Numbered from the stretch's first letter, positions 8,919-17,706 are shown. The stretch is DNA of 64,000 bases from Neisseria macacae ATCC 33926 (GCF_022749495.1 NZ_CP094241.1:434001-498000), one strand, 5' to 3'. A program made the numbers and translations. The notes: generated by a model from the letters alone, not told the origin.

Positions 8919-9131
8919 TGTTTTGTTTTTGCTGGTATTTTGGTAGCTGAAGTCGAGTTTAAAAATGGGTAATTTGCCGCTGAACTCAACTTCATTTTTA
9001 CCCATATTGCCACCAATGTGAAATCCTGTATGCCGAAACATCTTTAATTTACAAGAAAACTATGGCGCAGAAGCGGATAGCCCTTTAAAATAACGCCTTT
9101 ACGCATCGAAAATCCACCGGAACGCAACATC

Positions 9132-10541
9132 ATGATGAAAAATCGAGTCACCAACATCCATTTTGTCGGTATCGGCGGCGTCGGCATGAGCGGTATCGCC
9201 GAAGTCTTACACAATTTGGGCTTTAAAGTTTCCGGTTCGGATCAGGCGCGAAATGCGGTCACCGAGCATTTGAGCAGCTTGGGTATTCAAGTTTATCCCG
9301 GTCATACCGCCGAACACGTCAACGGCGCGGACGTTGTCGTTACTTCTACTGCCGTCAAAAAAGACAATCCCGAAGTCGTCGCTGCGCTGGAGCAGCAAAT
9401 TCCCGTCATTCCGCGTGCCCTGATGTTGGCGGAGTTGATGCGCTTCCGCGACGGCATCGCCATTGCCGGTACGCACGGCAAAACCACGACCACCAGCCTG
9501 ACCGCCTCTATCCTCGGCGCGGCAGGTCTCGACCCCACTTTCGTTATCGGCGGCAAACTCAATGCCGCAGGTACCAACGCCCGCTTGGGCAAAGGCGAAT
9601 ATATCGTCGCCGAAGCCGACGAGTCCGATGCGTCCTTCCTGCATCTGACTCCGATTATGTCCGTCGTCACCAATATCGACGAAGACCACATGGACACCTA
9701 CGGACACAGCGTCGAAAAACTGCATCAGGCGTTTGTCGATTTTATCCACCGTATGCCGTTCTACGGCAAAGCGTTTTTGTGTATCGACAGCGAACACGTC
9801 CGCGCGATTTTACCCAAAGTGAGCAAACCCTACGCCACTTACGGCTTGGACGATACCGCCGATATTTACGCGACCGACATCGAAAGCGTCGGTGCGCAAA
9901 TGAAGTTTACCGTTCATGTCCAAATGAAAGGACATGAGCAGGCGCCGTTTGAAGTCGTGTTGAACATGCCCGGCAGACACAACGTCCTCAATGCTTTGGC
10001 AGCCATCGGCGTGGCGCTGGAAGTCGGCGCATCCGTCGAAGCGATTCAGCGCGGCTTGCTCGGTTTCGAAGGCGTCGGCCGCCGCTTCCAAAAATACGGC
10101 GACATCAAGCTGCCCAATGGTGGAACCGCGCTTTTGGTGGACGATTACGGACACCATCCTGTCGAAATGGCAGCGACCCTATCCGCCGCACGCGGCGCGT
10201 ATCCGGAAAAACGTTTGGTGCTCGCCTTCCAGCCGCACCGATATACCCGCACACGCGATTTGTTCGAAGACTTCACCAAAGTCCTCAATACCGTTGACGC
10301 GCTGGTGTTGACCGAAGTTTATGCCGCCGGTGAAGAGCCTATTGCTGCCGCCGACTCCCGCGCCCTTGCCCGCGCCATCCGCGTATTGGGCAAACTCGAG
10401 CCGATTTACTGCGAAAACGTCGCCGACTTGCCTGAAATGCTGTTGAACGTTTTACAGGACGGCGACATCGTGTTGAATATGGGTGCGGGCAGCATCAACC
10501 GTGTTCCTGCCGCGATGCTGGAGTTGTCGAAAAAAGCCTGA
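9132..10541 (+). CDS. murC: UDP-N-acetylmuramate--L-alanine ligase
   Basis: This 469-residue cytoplasmic enzyme adds the first residue (L-Ala) of the peptidoglycan stem. The N-terminal UDP-binding loop HFVGIGGVGMSGIAE and the ATP P-loop GTHGKTT (residues 113-119) are intact. EADESDASF and the later DDYGHHP motif are typical of MurC. Start may be either of the two consecutive ATG codons at 9132 and 9135; GGAACG lies upstream. The order murC-ddl-ftsQ-ftsA-ftsZ is the standard distal dcw order. Confidence 0.97.
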   Translation: MMKNRVTNIHFVGIGGVGMSGIAEVLHNLGFKVSGSDQARNAVTEHLSSLGIQVYPGHTAEHVNGADVVVTSTAVKKDNPEVVAALEQQIPVIPRALMLAELMRFRDGIAIAGTHGKTTTTSLTASILGAAGLDPTFVIGGKLNAAGTNARLGKGEYIVAEADESDASFLHLTPIMSVVTNIDEDHMDTYGHSVEKLHQAFVDFIHRMPFYGKAFLCIDSEHVRAILPKVSKPYATYGLDDTADIYATDIESVGAQMKFTVHVQMKGHEQAPFEVVLNMPGRHNVLNALAAIGVALEVGASVEAIQRGLLGFEGVGRRFQKYGDIKLPNGGTALLVDDYGHHPVEMAATLSAARGAYPEKRLVLAFQPHRYTRTRDLFEDFTKVLNTVDALVLTEVYAAGEEPIAAADSRALARAIRVLGKLEPIYCENVADLPEMLLNVLQDGDIVLNMGAGSINRVPAAMLELSKKA

Positions 10542-10614
10542 GGCGGAAATTTTATCGTGATGCCGTGATAGCCGCCCGATGAAGCGATGTTCCATCGGGT
10601 GGGCAAGCAAGATT

Positions 10615-10651
10615 AAGGTCGTCTGAAAACCCGATTCGTTTTCAGACGACC
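10615..10651 (+). terminator. DUS hairpin after murC
   Basis: An inverted AGGTCGTCTGAAAAC pair lies between murC and ddl. There is no clear T-run, so termination may be partial. Confidence 0.65.
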
Positions 10652-10690
10652 TGTATCAAAAAATGAAGTAATCAAGAAAGAACAAAAACA

Positions 10691-11605
10691 ATGCAGAATT
10701 TTGGCAAAGTAGCCGTATTGATGGGTGGCTTTTCCAGCGAACGCGAAATTTCGCTGGATAGCGGTGCCGCCATTTTGAATGCCTTAAAAAGCAAAGGCAT
10801 AGACGCACACGCCTTCGATCCTAAAGAAACGCCCTTGGCGGAATTGAAAACCCAAGGTTTCCAAACTGCTTTCAATATCCTCCACGGTACTTACGGCGAA
10901 GACGGTGCCGTTCAGGGTGCGTTGGAATTGTTGGGCATTCCTTATACCGGCAGCGGTGTCGCCGCTTCAGCCATCGGCATGGACAAATACCGCTGCAAAC
11001 TGATTTGGCAAGCTTTGGGGCTGCCCGTTCCAGAGTTTGCCGTTTTGCACGAAGATTCCGATTTCGATGCCGTCGAACAGCAACTCGGCTTGCCCATGTT
11101 CGTTAAACCGGCAGCCGAAGGCAGCAGCGTCGGTGTTGTGAAAGTCAAAGAAAAAGGTCGTCTGAAAAGCGTTTACGAAGAATTGAAACACCTTCAAGGC
11201 GAAATCATTGCCGAACGGTTCATCGGTGGCGGCGAATATTCCTGCCCCGTCTTGAACGGCAAAGGCCTGCCCAGCATACACATCATCCCCGCGACCGAGT
11301 TCTACGATTACGAAGCCAAATACAACCGCGACGACACTGTTTATCAATGTCCGTCCGAAGACTTGAGCGAGGCTGAAGAAAACCTGATGCGTTCCCTGGC
11401 CGTCCGCGGGGCGCAGGCAATCGGGGCAGAAGGTTGTGTGCGCGTCGATTTCCTCAAGGATACCGACGGTAAACTTTACCTCTTGGAAATCAACACGCTG
11501 CCCGGCATGACGAGCCACAGTTTAGTACCGAAATCCGCCGCCCATACCGGCGTGGATTTTGCCGATTTATGCATTGAAATTCTGAAAACCGCACATGTGG
11601 GATGA
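10691..11605 (+). CDS. ddl: D-alanine--D-alanine ligase
   Basis: The protein has 304 residues and an ATP-grasp fold. It joins two D-alanines for the peptidoglycan stem. MGGFSSEREISLDSG at the N-terminus, KPAAEGSSVGVVKV in the ATP-binding region and the metal-site ending LEINTLPGMTSHSL are diagnostic. Length and dcw position match DdlB. An in-frame DUS near 11155 encodes Gly-Arg-Leu-Lys. The 3' end overlaps the ftsQ start by 11 bp, so the two are translationally coupled. Confidence 0.97.
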   Translation: MQNFGKVAVLMGGFSSEREISLDSGAAILNALKSKGIDAHAFDPKETPLAELKTQGFQTAFNILHGTYGEDGAVQGALELLGIPYTGSGVAASAIGMDKYRCKLIWQALGLPVPEFAVLHEDSDFDAVEQQLGLPMFVKPAAEGSSVGVVKVKEKGRLKSVYEELKHLQGEIIAERFIGGGEYSCPVLNGKGLPSIHIIPATEFYDYEAKYNRDDTVYQCPSEDLSEAEENLMRSLAVRGAQAIGAEGCVRVDFLKDTDGKLYLLEINTLPGMTSHSLVPKSAAHTGVDFADLCIEILKTAHVG

Positions 11606-12320
11606 CGCAAGCGCACTGGGTCGGCTGACCCGCTGGCTGTTGCTGCTGATGGCATTGCTGCTCATCGGCACCTGCATAGCCTGGCTATACAACTCCAATC
11701 ATTTTCCCGTCAAACAAGTGTCCATACAGGGCAAGCTGACCTATTCGGACGGGAAAGCACTTCAGCGCGCCGCTCAACAGCACACGCACAGCAATATTTT
11801 CCGTGCCGATTTGGACGGTATTCAGGCAGCCTTTCAAAAGCTGCCGTGGGTGGATTCCGCCATGGTGCGCCGCCGCTTTCCCGATACCGTCGAAATCCAT
11901 TTGACTGAGCGCGTGCCTGTCGCCCATTGGCGCAGCGGCGGTTTGGTCGATTCCAAAGGCAATGTGTTTGACGCCCAGCTCAAAGCCAAGCTGCCAATCT
12001 TTGAAGGACAGCCGGGTACGGGCAAAGACATGGTCAAACATTACGAAGAATTTTCCGGCATCCTCCGCCGGCAAAATCTGGCGATTAAAGAACTGATTTA
12101 TACGCCGCGCTCCGCCTGGTTGGTGGTCTTGGACAACGGGGTTACCGTCAGACTGGGAAGGGAAAACGAAATCAAACGCTTACAACTTTTCGCCGAAATT
12201 TGGCCGACGCTGTTGCGTAAAAATCAAAATCGGTTATCCTACGTTGATATGCGGTATAAAGACGGATTTTCCGTGCGTTACACATCAGAGATGCCGTCTG
12301 AAAGTGTTTCAGACGACTAA
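11595..12320 (+). CDS. ftsQ: Cell division protein FtsQ
   Basis: The protein has 241 residues: a short cytoplasmic N-terminus, one membrane segment (about residues 13-30), a POTRA domain (about 35-105, FPVKQVSIQGKL onwards) and the FtsQ/DivIB beta domain (about 108-225). It bridges early and late divisome proteins in the periplasm through FtsB and FtsL. The start overlaps the end of ddl. The last codons, giving M-P-S-E-S-V-S-D-D, are formed by an inverted DUS pair, so the C-terminus is written by an uptake-sequence hairpin. Confidence 0.95.
   Translation: MWDDASALGRLTRWLLLLMALLLIGTCIAWLYNSNHFPVKQVSIQGKLTYSDGKALQRAAQQHTHSNIFRADLDGIQAAFQKLPWVDSAMVRRRFPDTVEIHLTERVPVAHWRSGGLVDSKGNVFDAQLKAKLPIFEGQPGTGKDMVKHYEEFSGILRRQNLAIKELIYTPRSAWLVVLDNGVTVRLGRENEIKRLQLFAEIWPTLLRKNQNRLSYVDMRYKDGFSVRYTSEMPSESVSDD
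12291..12317 (+). other. AT-DUS hairpin inside the ftsQ 3' end
   Basis: ATGCCGTCTGAA (12291-12302), the meningococcal-type 12-mer, is followed after GTG by TTTCAGACGAC. A 9-bp stem results and the stop codon directly follows. The left arm is the AT dialect while the right arm is of the GTCG type. Confidence 0.8.
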
Positions 12321-12400
12321 AGCCAAGCAAACGGCGTGAAGCAAACTATTGCCAATACAGACAAATAGTTATAACTCCAGCGAAATAACGAGCAAATATA

Positions 12401-13645
12401 ATGGAACAACAAGGTAAATATATCAGTGCCCTCGATATCGGCACATCCAAAGTCATCGCCCTGATTGGCGAAGTACAAGACGACAACGAAATCCACATCG
12501 TCGGACTCGGACAGGCACCGTCTCGCGGCCTTAAAGCAGGCATGGTAACCAACATTGACGCGACGGCCCAAGCCATTCAGCAGGCAGTCAATGAAGCCGA
12601 ATTGATGGCGGACACCAAAATCAGCCACGTTACGACCGGTATCGCGGGTAACCATATCCGCAGCTTGAATTCGCAAGGGGTTGTCAAAATCAAAGACGGT
12701 GAAGTTTCGCAAGCCGACATCGACCGCGCCATCGAAACCGCCAAAGCCATCAACATCCCGCCGGATCACAATATCCTGCATACCGTGGTGCAAGAATACA
12801 TCATCGACAACCAGCCCGGCGTCAAAGAGCCTATCGGTATGAGCGGCGTCCGTCTCGATACCCGCGTACATATCATTACCGGTGCCAATACCGCCCTGCA
12901 AAACATCCAAAAATGTATCCATCGTTGCGGTTTGCAGATGGACCAAATCATGCTTCAGCCTTTGGCGAGCGGTCAGGCTGTTTTGACTGAAGACGAAAAA
13001 GATTTGGGCGTATGCGTCATCGACATCGGCGGCGGTACGACCGATATTGCCGTTTATACCAACGGCGCCATCCGCCATACTGCCGTGATTCCCGTGGCGG
13101 GCGATTTGATTACCAAAGACTTGGCACAAGCACTGCGCACCCCGCACAGCGCTGCCGAATACATCAAAATCCACTACGGCGTAGCGATTCCCGATATGGA
13201 CGGCTTGGACGAAATGGTCGAAGTTCCCAGCGTCGGCGACCGCCAACCCCGCCAGATTTCCCGCCGCGTTTTGGCAAGCGTCATCGGTCCTCGCGTCGAA
13301 GAAATCCTAGAGTTGACCCTTAACGAATTGCGCCGTTCCGGCTTCCCTGAAGAAGTCCTCACATCAGGTATCGTTCTGACTGGCGGCGCATCTATGCTGA
13401 CCGGCATCGTTGAGCTTGCCGAAGAAGTATTCGCCTTACCTGCACGCATCGGCGTACCTCAAGAAATGGGCGGCGTATCCGAACGCATCCGCAATCCGCG
13501 CTATTCGACCGCCATCGGTCTTTTGCAGGCGGCAAGGGGAGAAGAAGACGGCGCGCCGGTGACCGGCGCTATCGTAGTTCATGATCAGGCTGAAAAAATC
13601 AGTCTGTGGGCAAGATTGATGAAATTTGTTAAAGACAATTTCTGA
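12401..13645 (+). CDS. ftsA: Cell division protein FtsA
   Basis: This 414-residue actin-like ATPase tethers FtsZ filaments to the inner membrane and recruits later division proteins. The phosphate-binding loops are visible: LDIGTSKVIALIGE at the start, IDIGGGTTDIAVY near residue 207, and the adenosine motif GIVLTGGASML near 325. The C-terminus LWARLMKFVKDNF is an amphipathic membrane-targeting helix. It follows ftsQ by 80 bp, which leaves room for a promoter, though I see only a weak candidate there. Confidence 0.97.
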   Translation: MEQQGKYISALDIGTSKVIALIGEVQDDNEIHIVGLGQAPSRGLKAGMVTNIDATAQAIQQAVNEAELMADTKISHVTTGIAGNHIRSLNSQGVVKIKDGEVSQADIDRAIETAKAINIPPDHNILHTVVQEYIIDNQPGVKEPIGMSGVRLDTRVHIITGANTALQNIQKCIHRCGLQMDQIMLQPLASGQAVLTEDEKDLGVCVIDIGGGTTDIAVYTNGAIRHTAVIPVAGDLITKDLAQALRTPHSAAEYIKIHYGVAIPDMDGLDEMVEVPSVGDRQPRQISRRVLASVIGPRVEEILELTLNELRRSGFPEEVLTSGIVLTGGASMLTGIVELAEEVFALPARIGVPQEMGGVSERIRNPRYSTAIGLLQAARGEEDGAPVTGAIVVHDQAEKISLWARLMKFVKDNF

Positions 13646-13768
13646 TTGTTCCGTTACTTGCTTACAGGGAAAATGAATTGCCGTCGGAATAGTTCCAATC
13701 GCAATAATTAAAAACTTGTGTGCTTTCGTTAAAAAATGTAGTAAAAAAATAACGGTAATGGTGAATGA

Positions 13769-13805
13769 ATAAGAAGTATTTTGCCAGCGTCGGAATACTT
13801 CTTAT
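13769..13805. promoter_or_regulatory. Perfect 12-bp inverted repeat over the ftsZ promoter
   Basis: ATAAGAAGTATT (13769-13780) and AATACTTCTTAT (13794-13805) are exact inverse complements separated by 13 bp. The spacer contains the ftsZ -35 hexamer and the right arm abuts the -10. The size and position fit an operator for a dimeric regulator. The binding protein is unknown. Confidence 0.6.
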
Positions 13806-13810
13806 ATAAT
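13781..13810 (+). promoter_or_regulatory. Sigma-70-type promoter of ftsZ
   Basis: TTGCCA (13781-13786) and a consensus TATAAT (13805-13810) are separated by 18 bp. Transcription would start about 13817, giving a leader of roughly 50 nt. AGGAG at 13857-13861 precedes the ftsZ ATG at 13869. Confidence 0.7.
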
Positions 13811-13868
13811 ACGGGTAATATCTAAATTTTTGGACCGTCCTCGATGCAGGGCGCGCAGGAGTATTTGA

Positions 13869-15059
13869 ATGGAATTTGTTTACGACGTAGCTGAATCAGC
13901 CGCAAGCCCTGCGGTCATCAAAGTAATCGGCTTGGGTGGCGGCGGTTGCAACGCTATTAACAACATGATTGCCAACACCATCCAAGGTGTTGAATTTATT
14001 AGTGCCAATACTGATGCACAATCTTTGGGTAAAAATAACGCAGCCAAGCGCATCCAATTGGGTACTAATCTGACCCGTGGTTTGGGTGCAGGTGCCAATC
14101 CTGAAATCGGCCGTGCTGCGGCACAAGAAGATCGCGAAGCCATCGAAGATGCTATTCGCGGCGCGAATATGTTGTTCATCACCACCGGTATGGGTGGCGG
14201 TACCGGTACCGGTGCGGCTCCTGTGGTTGCCGAGATTGCCAAAGAAATGGGTATCCTGACCGTTGCAGTCGTTACCCGTCCGTTCGGCTACGAAGGCAAA
14301 CGCGTACACATTGCCCAAGAAGGTTTGGAGCAGCTTAAAGGTCAAGTCGATTCATTGATTATCATCCCGAACGACAAACTGATGACCGCATTGGGTGAAG
14401 ACGTGACCATGCGTGAAGCGTTCCGTGCGGCGGACAACGTCCTACGTGATGCCGTAGCCGGTATTTCCGAAGTAGTTACCCGTCCCGGTTTCATCAACCT
14501 TGACTTCGCCGACGTTAAAAACGTAATGGGCATCAAAGGTATCGCCATGATGGGTTCCGGTTTTTCCCAAGGCATCGACCGCGCCCGTTTGGCAACCGAA
14601 CAAGCGATTTCCAGCCCGTTGCTGGATAATGTGACTCTGGATGGCGCGCGCGGCGTATTGGTCAATATCACTACCGCTCCGGATTGCCTGAAAATGTCCG
14701 AATATCGTGAAATCATGAAAGTGGTTAACGAGAATGCGCATCCTGAAGCAGAATGCAAATACGGTACTGCCGAAGATGACAACATGGGCGAAGATGCTAT
14801 CCGCGTAACCATTATTGCGACCGGTTTGAAAGAAAACGGCAGCGAAAACCAAATGCGTGCGGCTGTCCGCGCACAAAAACTGGTTAGCGGAGTCGATGAT
14901 TCCCATGTTCAACAACCGGGTAGTGTAGAAAGCCTGGTAAGAACCAACCGCGGTATTCGCTCCATGAATCTGACTGCGGCAGATTTCGGCAATCAGTCTG
15001 TTTTAGATGATTTTGAAATTCCTGCGATTTTGCGCCGTCAGCACAATCCTGATAAATAA
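13869..15059 (+). CDS. ftsZ: Cell division protein FtsZ
   Basis: This 396-residue tubulin homologue forms the cytokinetic Z ring in the cytoplasm. The GTP-binding signature GGGTGTG lies at residues 109-115, the T7 loop GFINLDFADV near 213, and the conserved C-terminal tail DDFEIPAILRRQ (about 380-391) that binds FtsA and other partners is intact. The start is set by AGGAG eight bases upstream. It has its own promoter with an overlapping palindrome and a classical GC hairpin terminator, so it can be expressed independently of the upstream cluster. Confidence 0.98.
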   Translation: MEFVYDVAESAASPAVIKVIGLGGGGCNAINNMIANTIQGVEFISANTDAQSLGKNNAAKRIQLGTNLTRGLGAGANPEIGRAAAQEDREAIEDAIRGANMLFITTGMGGGTGTGAAPVVAEIAKEMGILTVAVVTRPFGYEGKRVHIAQEGLEQLKGQVDSLIIIPNDKLMTALGEDVTMREAFRAADNVLRDAVAGISEVVTRPGFINLDFADVKNVMGIKGIAMMGSGFSQGIDRARLATEQAISSPLLDNVTLDGARGVLVNITTAPDCLKMSEYREIMKVVNENAHPEAECKYGTAEDDNMGEDAIRVTIIATGLKENGSENQMRAAVRAQKLVSGVDDSHVQQPGSVESLVRTNRGIRSMNLTAADFGNQSVLDDFEIPAILRRQHNPDK

Positions 15060-15066
15060 TCGATAA

Positions 15067-15092
15067 AAAGCCTGCTTTAAGCAGGCTTTTTT
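15067..15092 (+). terminator. Rho-independent terminator of ftsZ
   Basis: AAGCCTGC, loop TTTAA, GCAGGCTT and then a run of T residues. It is a non-DUS hairpin directly behind the ftsZ stop. Confidence 0.92.
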
Positions 15093-15154
15093 GTATCTCT
15101 GTATTTGTATCTCTGTATTTGTATCTCTGTATTTGTATCTCTGTATTTGTATCT
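15093..15154. repeat. Tandem repeat, 14-bp unit, four copies
   Basis: Four exact copies of GTATCTCTGTATTT (15093-15148) are followed by a partial fifth. They start at the end of the ftsZ terminator T-run. The unit length is not a multiple of three and the repeat is outside any gene. Copy number is likely to vary by slippage. Confidence 0.9.
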
Positions 15155-15271
15155 GTGCAATGTAGAGATAGGATGTAATTTTAGAGGGAATCAAAGAGAG
15201 AGTGGATTGGTATCCTTTGATATTATTCTTATGTGAATAAAAATCTATTGTTAAGACTCAGCTTTGGGTTT

Positions 15272-15427
15272 TATAGTGGATTAACTTTAAACCGGTACGG
15301 TGTTGCCTCGCCTTAGCTCAAAGAGAACGATTCTCTAAGGTGCTGAAGCACCAAGTGAATCGGTTCCGTACTATCTGTACTGTCTGCGGCTTCGTCGCCT
15401 GTCCTGATTTAAATTTAATCCACTATA
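15272..15427. repeat. Correia repeat element (full-length, 156 bp)
   Basis: It begins TATAGTGGATTAACTTTAAA and ends with the inverse TAATCCACTATA, and contains the standard internal segment (TAGCTCAAAGAGAACGATTC and CTGCGGCTTCGTCGCC). One base is missing in the CCTTGTCC stretch compared with other copies. Orientation is opposite to the copy at 17707. Correia elements are small non-autonomous mobile repeats known to carry promoters, IHF sites or RNase III targets. Confidence 0.93.
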
Positions 15428-15554
15428 TTAGTGAGTTCCCGTTTTAAAGCTGGATTTCTGTTTGTTTGGAAACGGCGGTCTTTGTCTGCGGGAAGTTTGC
15501 TTCAAGAAATTGAAATAAGAGAGGCGGGCAAGTTGCATTGGTGAGAAGTTGATA

Positions 15555-15601
15555 AGAGGTCGTCTGAAACGTTCTTAAACGTAAGTTTCAGACGACCTCT
15601 T
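15555..15601. terminator. DUS hairpin between ftsZ and ubiG
   Basis: AAGAGGTCGTCTGAAAC and its inverse lie between convergent ftsZ and ubiG. It is probably a bidirectional terminator, most relevant to ubiG, whose stop is at 15624. Confidence 0.75.
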
Positions 15602-15623
15602 CTCATGATTCGGATAGGCAGAT

Positions 15624-16343
15624 TTAAACCGGGCGGCAGGCAATCATATAATTCACTTCTGTCGAGTCGCATAAAGAATAGCGGCGGGTCAAAAGATTGT
15701 AGGTCATGCCCTTGGTGTCGATAACGTCCAAACCTGCCTGTCTGCACATCCGCGCCAGCTCGGCGGGCGTGATGAATTTTTGCCAATCGTGCGTCCCTTT
15801 GGGAACAAAGTTCAACACATATTCCGCGCCGACAATCAGATGAAGATAAGATTTAGGGTTGCGGTTGATGGTGGAGAAAAACACCATGCCGTCAGGCTTC
15901 ACCAGCTCCGAACAGGCTTTGACGATGGCGGCGGGATCGGGAACGTGTTCCATCATTTCCATACAGGTTACAACATCGAAACTGTGCGGCTGTTCGGCGG
16001 CAAGGTCTTCGACGCGGATGCAGCGGTAATCGATATTGTCCACTCCTTCGGCAGCGGCATGGGCTTGGGCGGTTTGCAGCGATTTTTCCGCCATATCGAT
16101 ACCGGTAACGTGCGCCGCGCCGCGTTTTGCCATGCTTTCCGACAAAATCCCGCCGCCGCAGCCGACATCCAAAACACGTTTGCCCGCCAACTGCGCGAAC
16201 GAGTCTATATAGCCCAAGCGCAGCGGATTGATGTCGTGCAAAGGTTTGAACTCGCCGTTTTTATCCCACCATTTATCCGCAATTTGGCTGAATTTAGCGA
16301 TTTCGTCCGCATCGACGTTGTGTTGTCCGGCTGCTTCCATCAT
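15624..16343 (-). CDS. ubiG: Ubiquinone biosynthesis O-methyltransferase
   Basis: The protein has 239 residues and is a SAM-dependent methyltransferase acting twice in ubiquinone synthesis (the 2-polyprenyl-6-hydroxyphenol and 3-demethylubiquinol steps). The SAM loop VLDVGCGGG is at about residues 57-65, VTCMEMMEHVPDP follows, and STINRNPKSYL is a UbiG-typical segment. Length and N-terminus (EIAKFSQIADKWWD) match the family. The first two codons are both ATG, so the start is ambiguous by one residue. It is encoded opposite to ftsZ. Confidence 0.96.
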   Translation of the reverse strand: MMEAAGQHNVDADEIAKFSQIADKWWDKNGEFKPLHDINPLRLGYIDSFAQLAGKRVLDVGCGGGILSESMAKRGAAHVTGIDMAEKSLQTAQAHAAAEGVDNIDYRCIRVEDLAAEQPHSFDVVTCMEMMEHVPDPAAIVKACSELVKPDGMVFFSTINRNPKSYLHLIVGAEYVLNFVPKGTHDWQKFITPAELARMCRQAGLDVIDTKGMTYNLLTRRYSLCDSTEVNYMIACRPV

Positions 16344-16434
16344 GATTTTCCTGATTTGGATTTCGGGTTGAAGAGGGTTTCGATTTTATAGCAAAGCGGC
16401 AGGATGGAACAGAGACAAACCGCCGCCAGCCGCC

Positions 16435-16479
16435 AAAAGGTCGTCTGAAAACGCCGCTTACCCTTTTCAGACGACCTTT
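16435..16479. terminator. Inverted DUS pair between ubiG and the next gene
   Basis: AAAAGGTCGTCTGAAAACG and its inverse end in TTT. It lies in the divergent gap between ubiG (-) and the gene at 16595 (+), so a terminator role is not obvious here. Confidence 0.55.
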
Positions 16480-16594
16480 GACTTGTTTTTACCCCTTCCG
16501 CCTTGTTTGCCTCGACCTTTCCCATTAATTTATATCAAGCACTCCTCGCATTGCCGAAACAGCAAGCCCCGACCTTCACCAAAAAGAAAACCCA

Positions 16595-17524
16595 ATGAAA
16601 CCATTTATCCGCGCCGCATCCCTACTCTTCCTTGCCGCCGCCTCCGCACTTGTCTCAGGCAAAGACTTTATCATTTACGACCGCATGGACTACGTCGGCA
16701 AACCCGACCTGACCGCCGACAAACTGTCCAAAGTATTTCTGATTTACGAATCCGAGCTGGTCATGCCCGATCCTGCCGGTAAGCGCAAACACGGCGTATT
16801 GAACGAAAAACGCATCCGCGAATTGGCGCGCCAGTCCTATCGCGAAGGCTACCGCACCATCTCCACCGACATCGAAACCTGGTTTGCCGAAAAAGATGGA
16901 CAAATCCTCACGCCTCAGGAACTTAAAACCGATTTTGCCCGTATGTACCGGATTTTCAAAGAAGAAAATCCCCGCGCCTACATCAGCAACTACGGCTTAC
17001 CCGACGAACACTTACACGCCATCCGCTACTACCAAACTCAGGCGGACAACGAGGCAGTGTTGGCAAAATGGCGGCAGTTCAGCAAACGCCGTCAGATGAG
17101 CGCAGCCATCAGCGACTATGCCAATCCCGTGTTCTACATCACCACGCCCGATTTGGCGCAATGGGAAAAAGACGTCCAAACCACCGTTGCCGAGATTAGA
17201 AAGCGCTATCCCGACAAAAAAATCATCGGCTACCTCTGGCCGCAATATTATTCCGCGAGCAACAGCCCGTATTTCAAACAATTTATCGATGCCGAACGCT
17301 GGCAGAAAATGCTCGAAATCAGCAGCAAATATATGGATGGCGTGATTATCTGGTCGGACAAGCGTGATGAAAACCATCAAATCGTCCGCTGGAACGACCC
17401 GCGCATACAGGCAATCATGCGCGCGACCAAATCCTTTATCGCGGCACACCCCAAAGACATCGCCGTCGAAGCATTGCAGCCGCCGACATCATCCAAATCA
17501 TTGAAAAACAGCAAATTGAAATAA
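16595..17524 (+). CDS. Secreted protein of unknown function, possibly TIM-barrel glycosidase-like
   Basis: The protein has 309 residues with a clear signal peptide (hydrophobic residues about 7-22, cleavage near ALVSG/KD). The mature part alternates strands and helices: DFIIYDRMDY, YRTISTDIETWF, PRAYISNYGLPDE, KKIIGYLWPQYY and DGVIIWSDKRDE. The spacing of acidic and aromatic residues recalls a TIM-barrel hydrolase, but no family signature can be named with confidence. The C-terminus is Ser/Lys rich. Expected location is the periplasm or outside the cell. It stands alone between ubiG and the adhesin region, with a DUS hairpin behind it. Confidence 0.75.
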   Translation: MKPFIRAASLLFLAAASALVSGKDFIIYDRMDYVGKPDLTADKLSKVFLIYESELVMPDPAGKRKHGVLNEKRIRELARQSYREGYRTISTDIETWFAEKDGQILTPQELKTDFARMYRIFKEENPRAYISNYGLPDEHLHAIRYYQTQADNEAVLAKWRQFSKRRQMSAAISDYANPVFYITTPDLAQWEKDVQTTVAEIRKRYPDKKIIGYLWPQYYSASNSPYFKQFIDAERWQKMLEISSKYMDGVIIWSDKRDENHQIVRWNDPRIQAIMRATKSFIAAHPKDIAVEALQPPTSSKSLKNSKLK

Positions 17525-17592
17525 CGCAACACATTTCCAGCCGCCAATTCAACAGCGGAAAAAATGACGGCGATTGGATAAATCCGCCAAGC

Positions 17593-17639
17593 AAAAAGGT
17601 CGTCTGAAACCCAAAATTTAGGTTTCAGACGACCTTTTT
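17593..17639 (+). terminator. DUS hairpin terminator
   Basis: AAAAAGGTCGTCTGAAACC and its inverse are followed by T5, closing the gene at 16595. Confidence 0.85.
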
Positions 17640-17706
17640 GTCGCAATGGCGGCTTTGTTGCTTATTAATCCAATCGGAAAATGGGCGGTTGTGATACAGC
17701 GTGAAA

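Noticed and set aside
15093..15154. CRISPR array
   Set aside because: The repeats are 14 bp, contiguous and without spacers.
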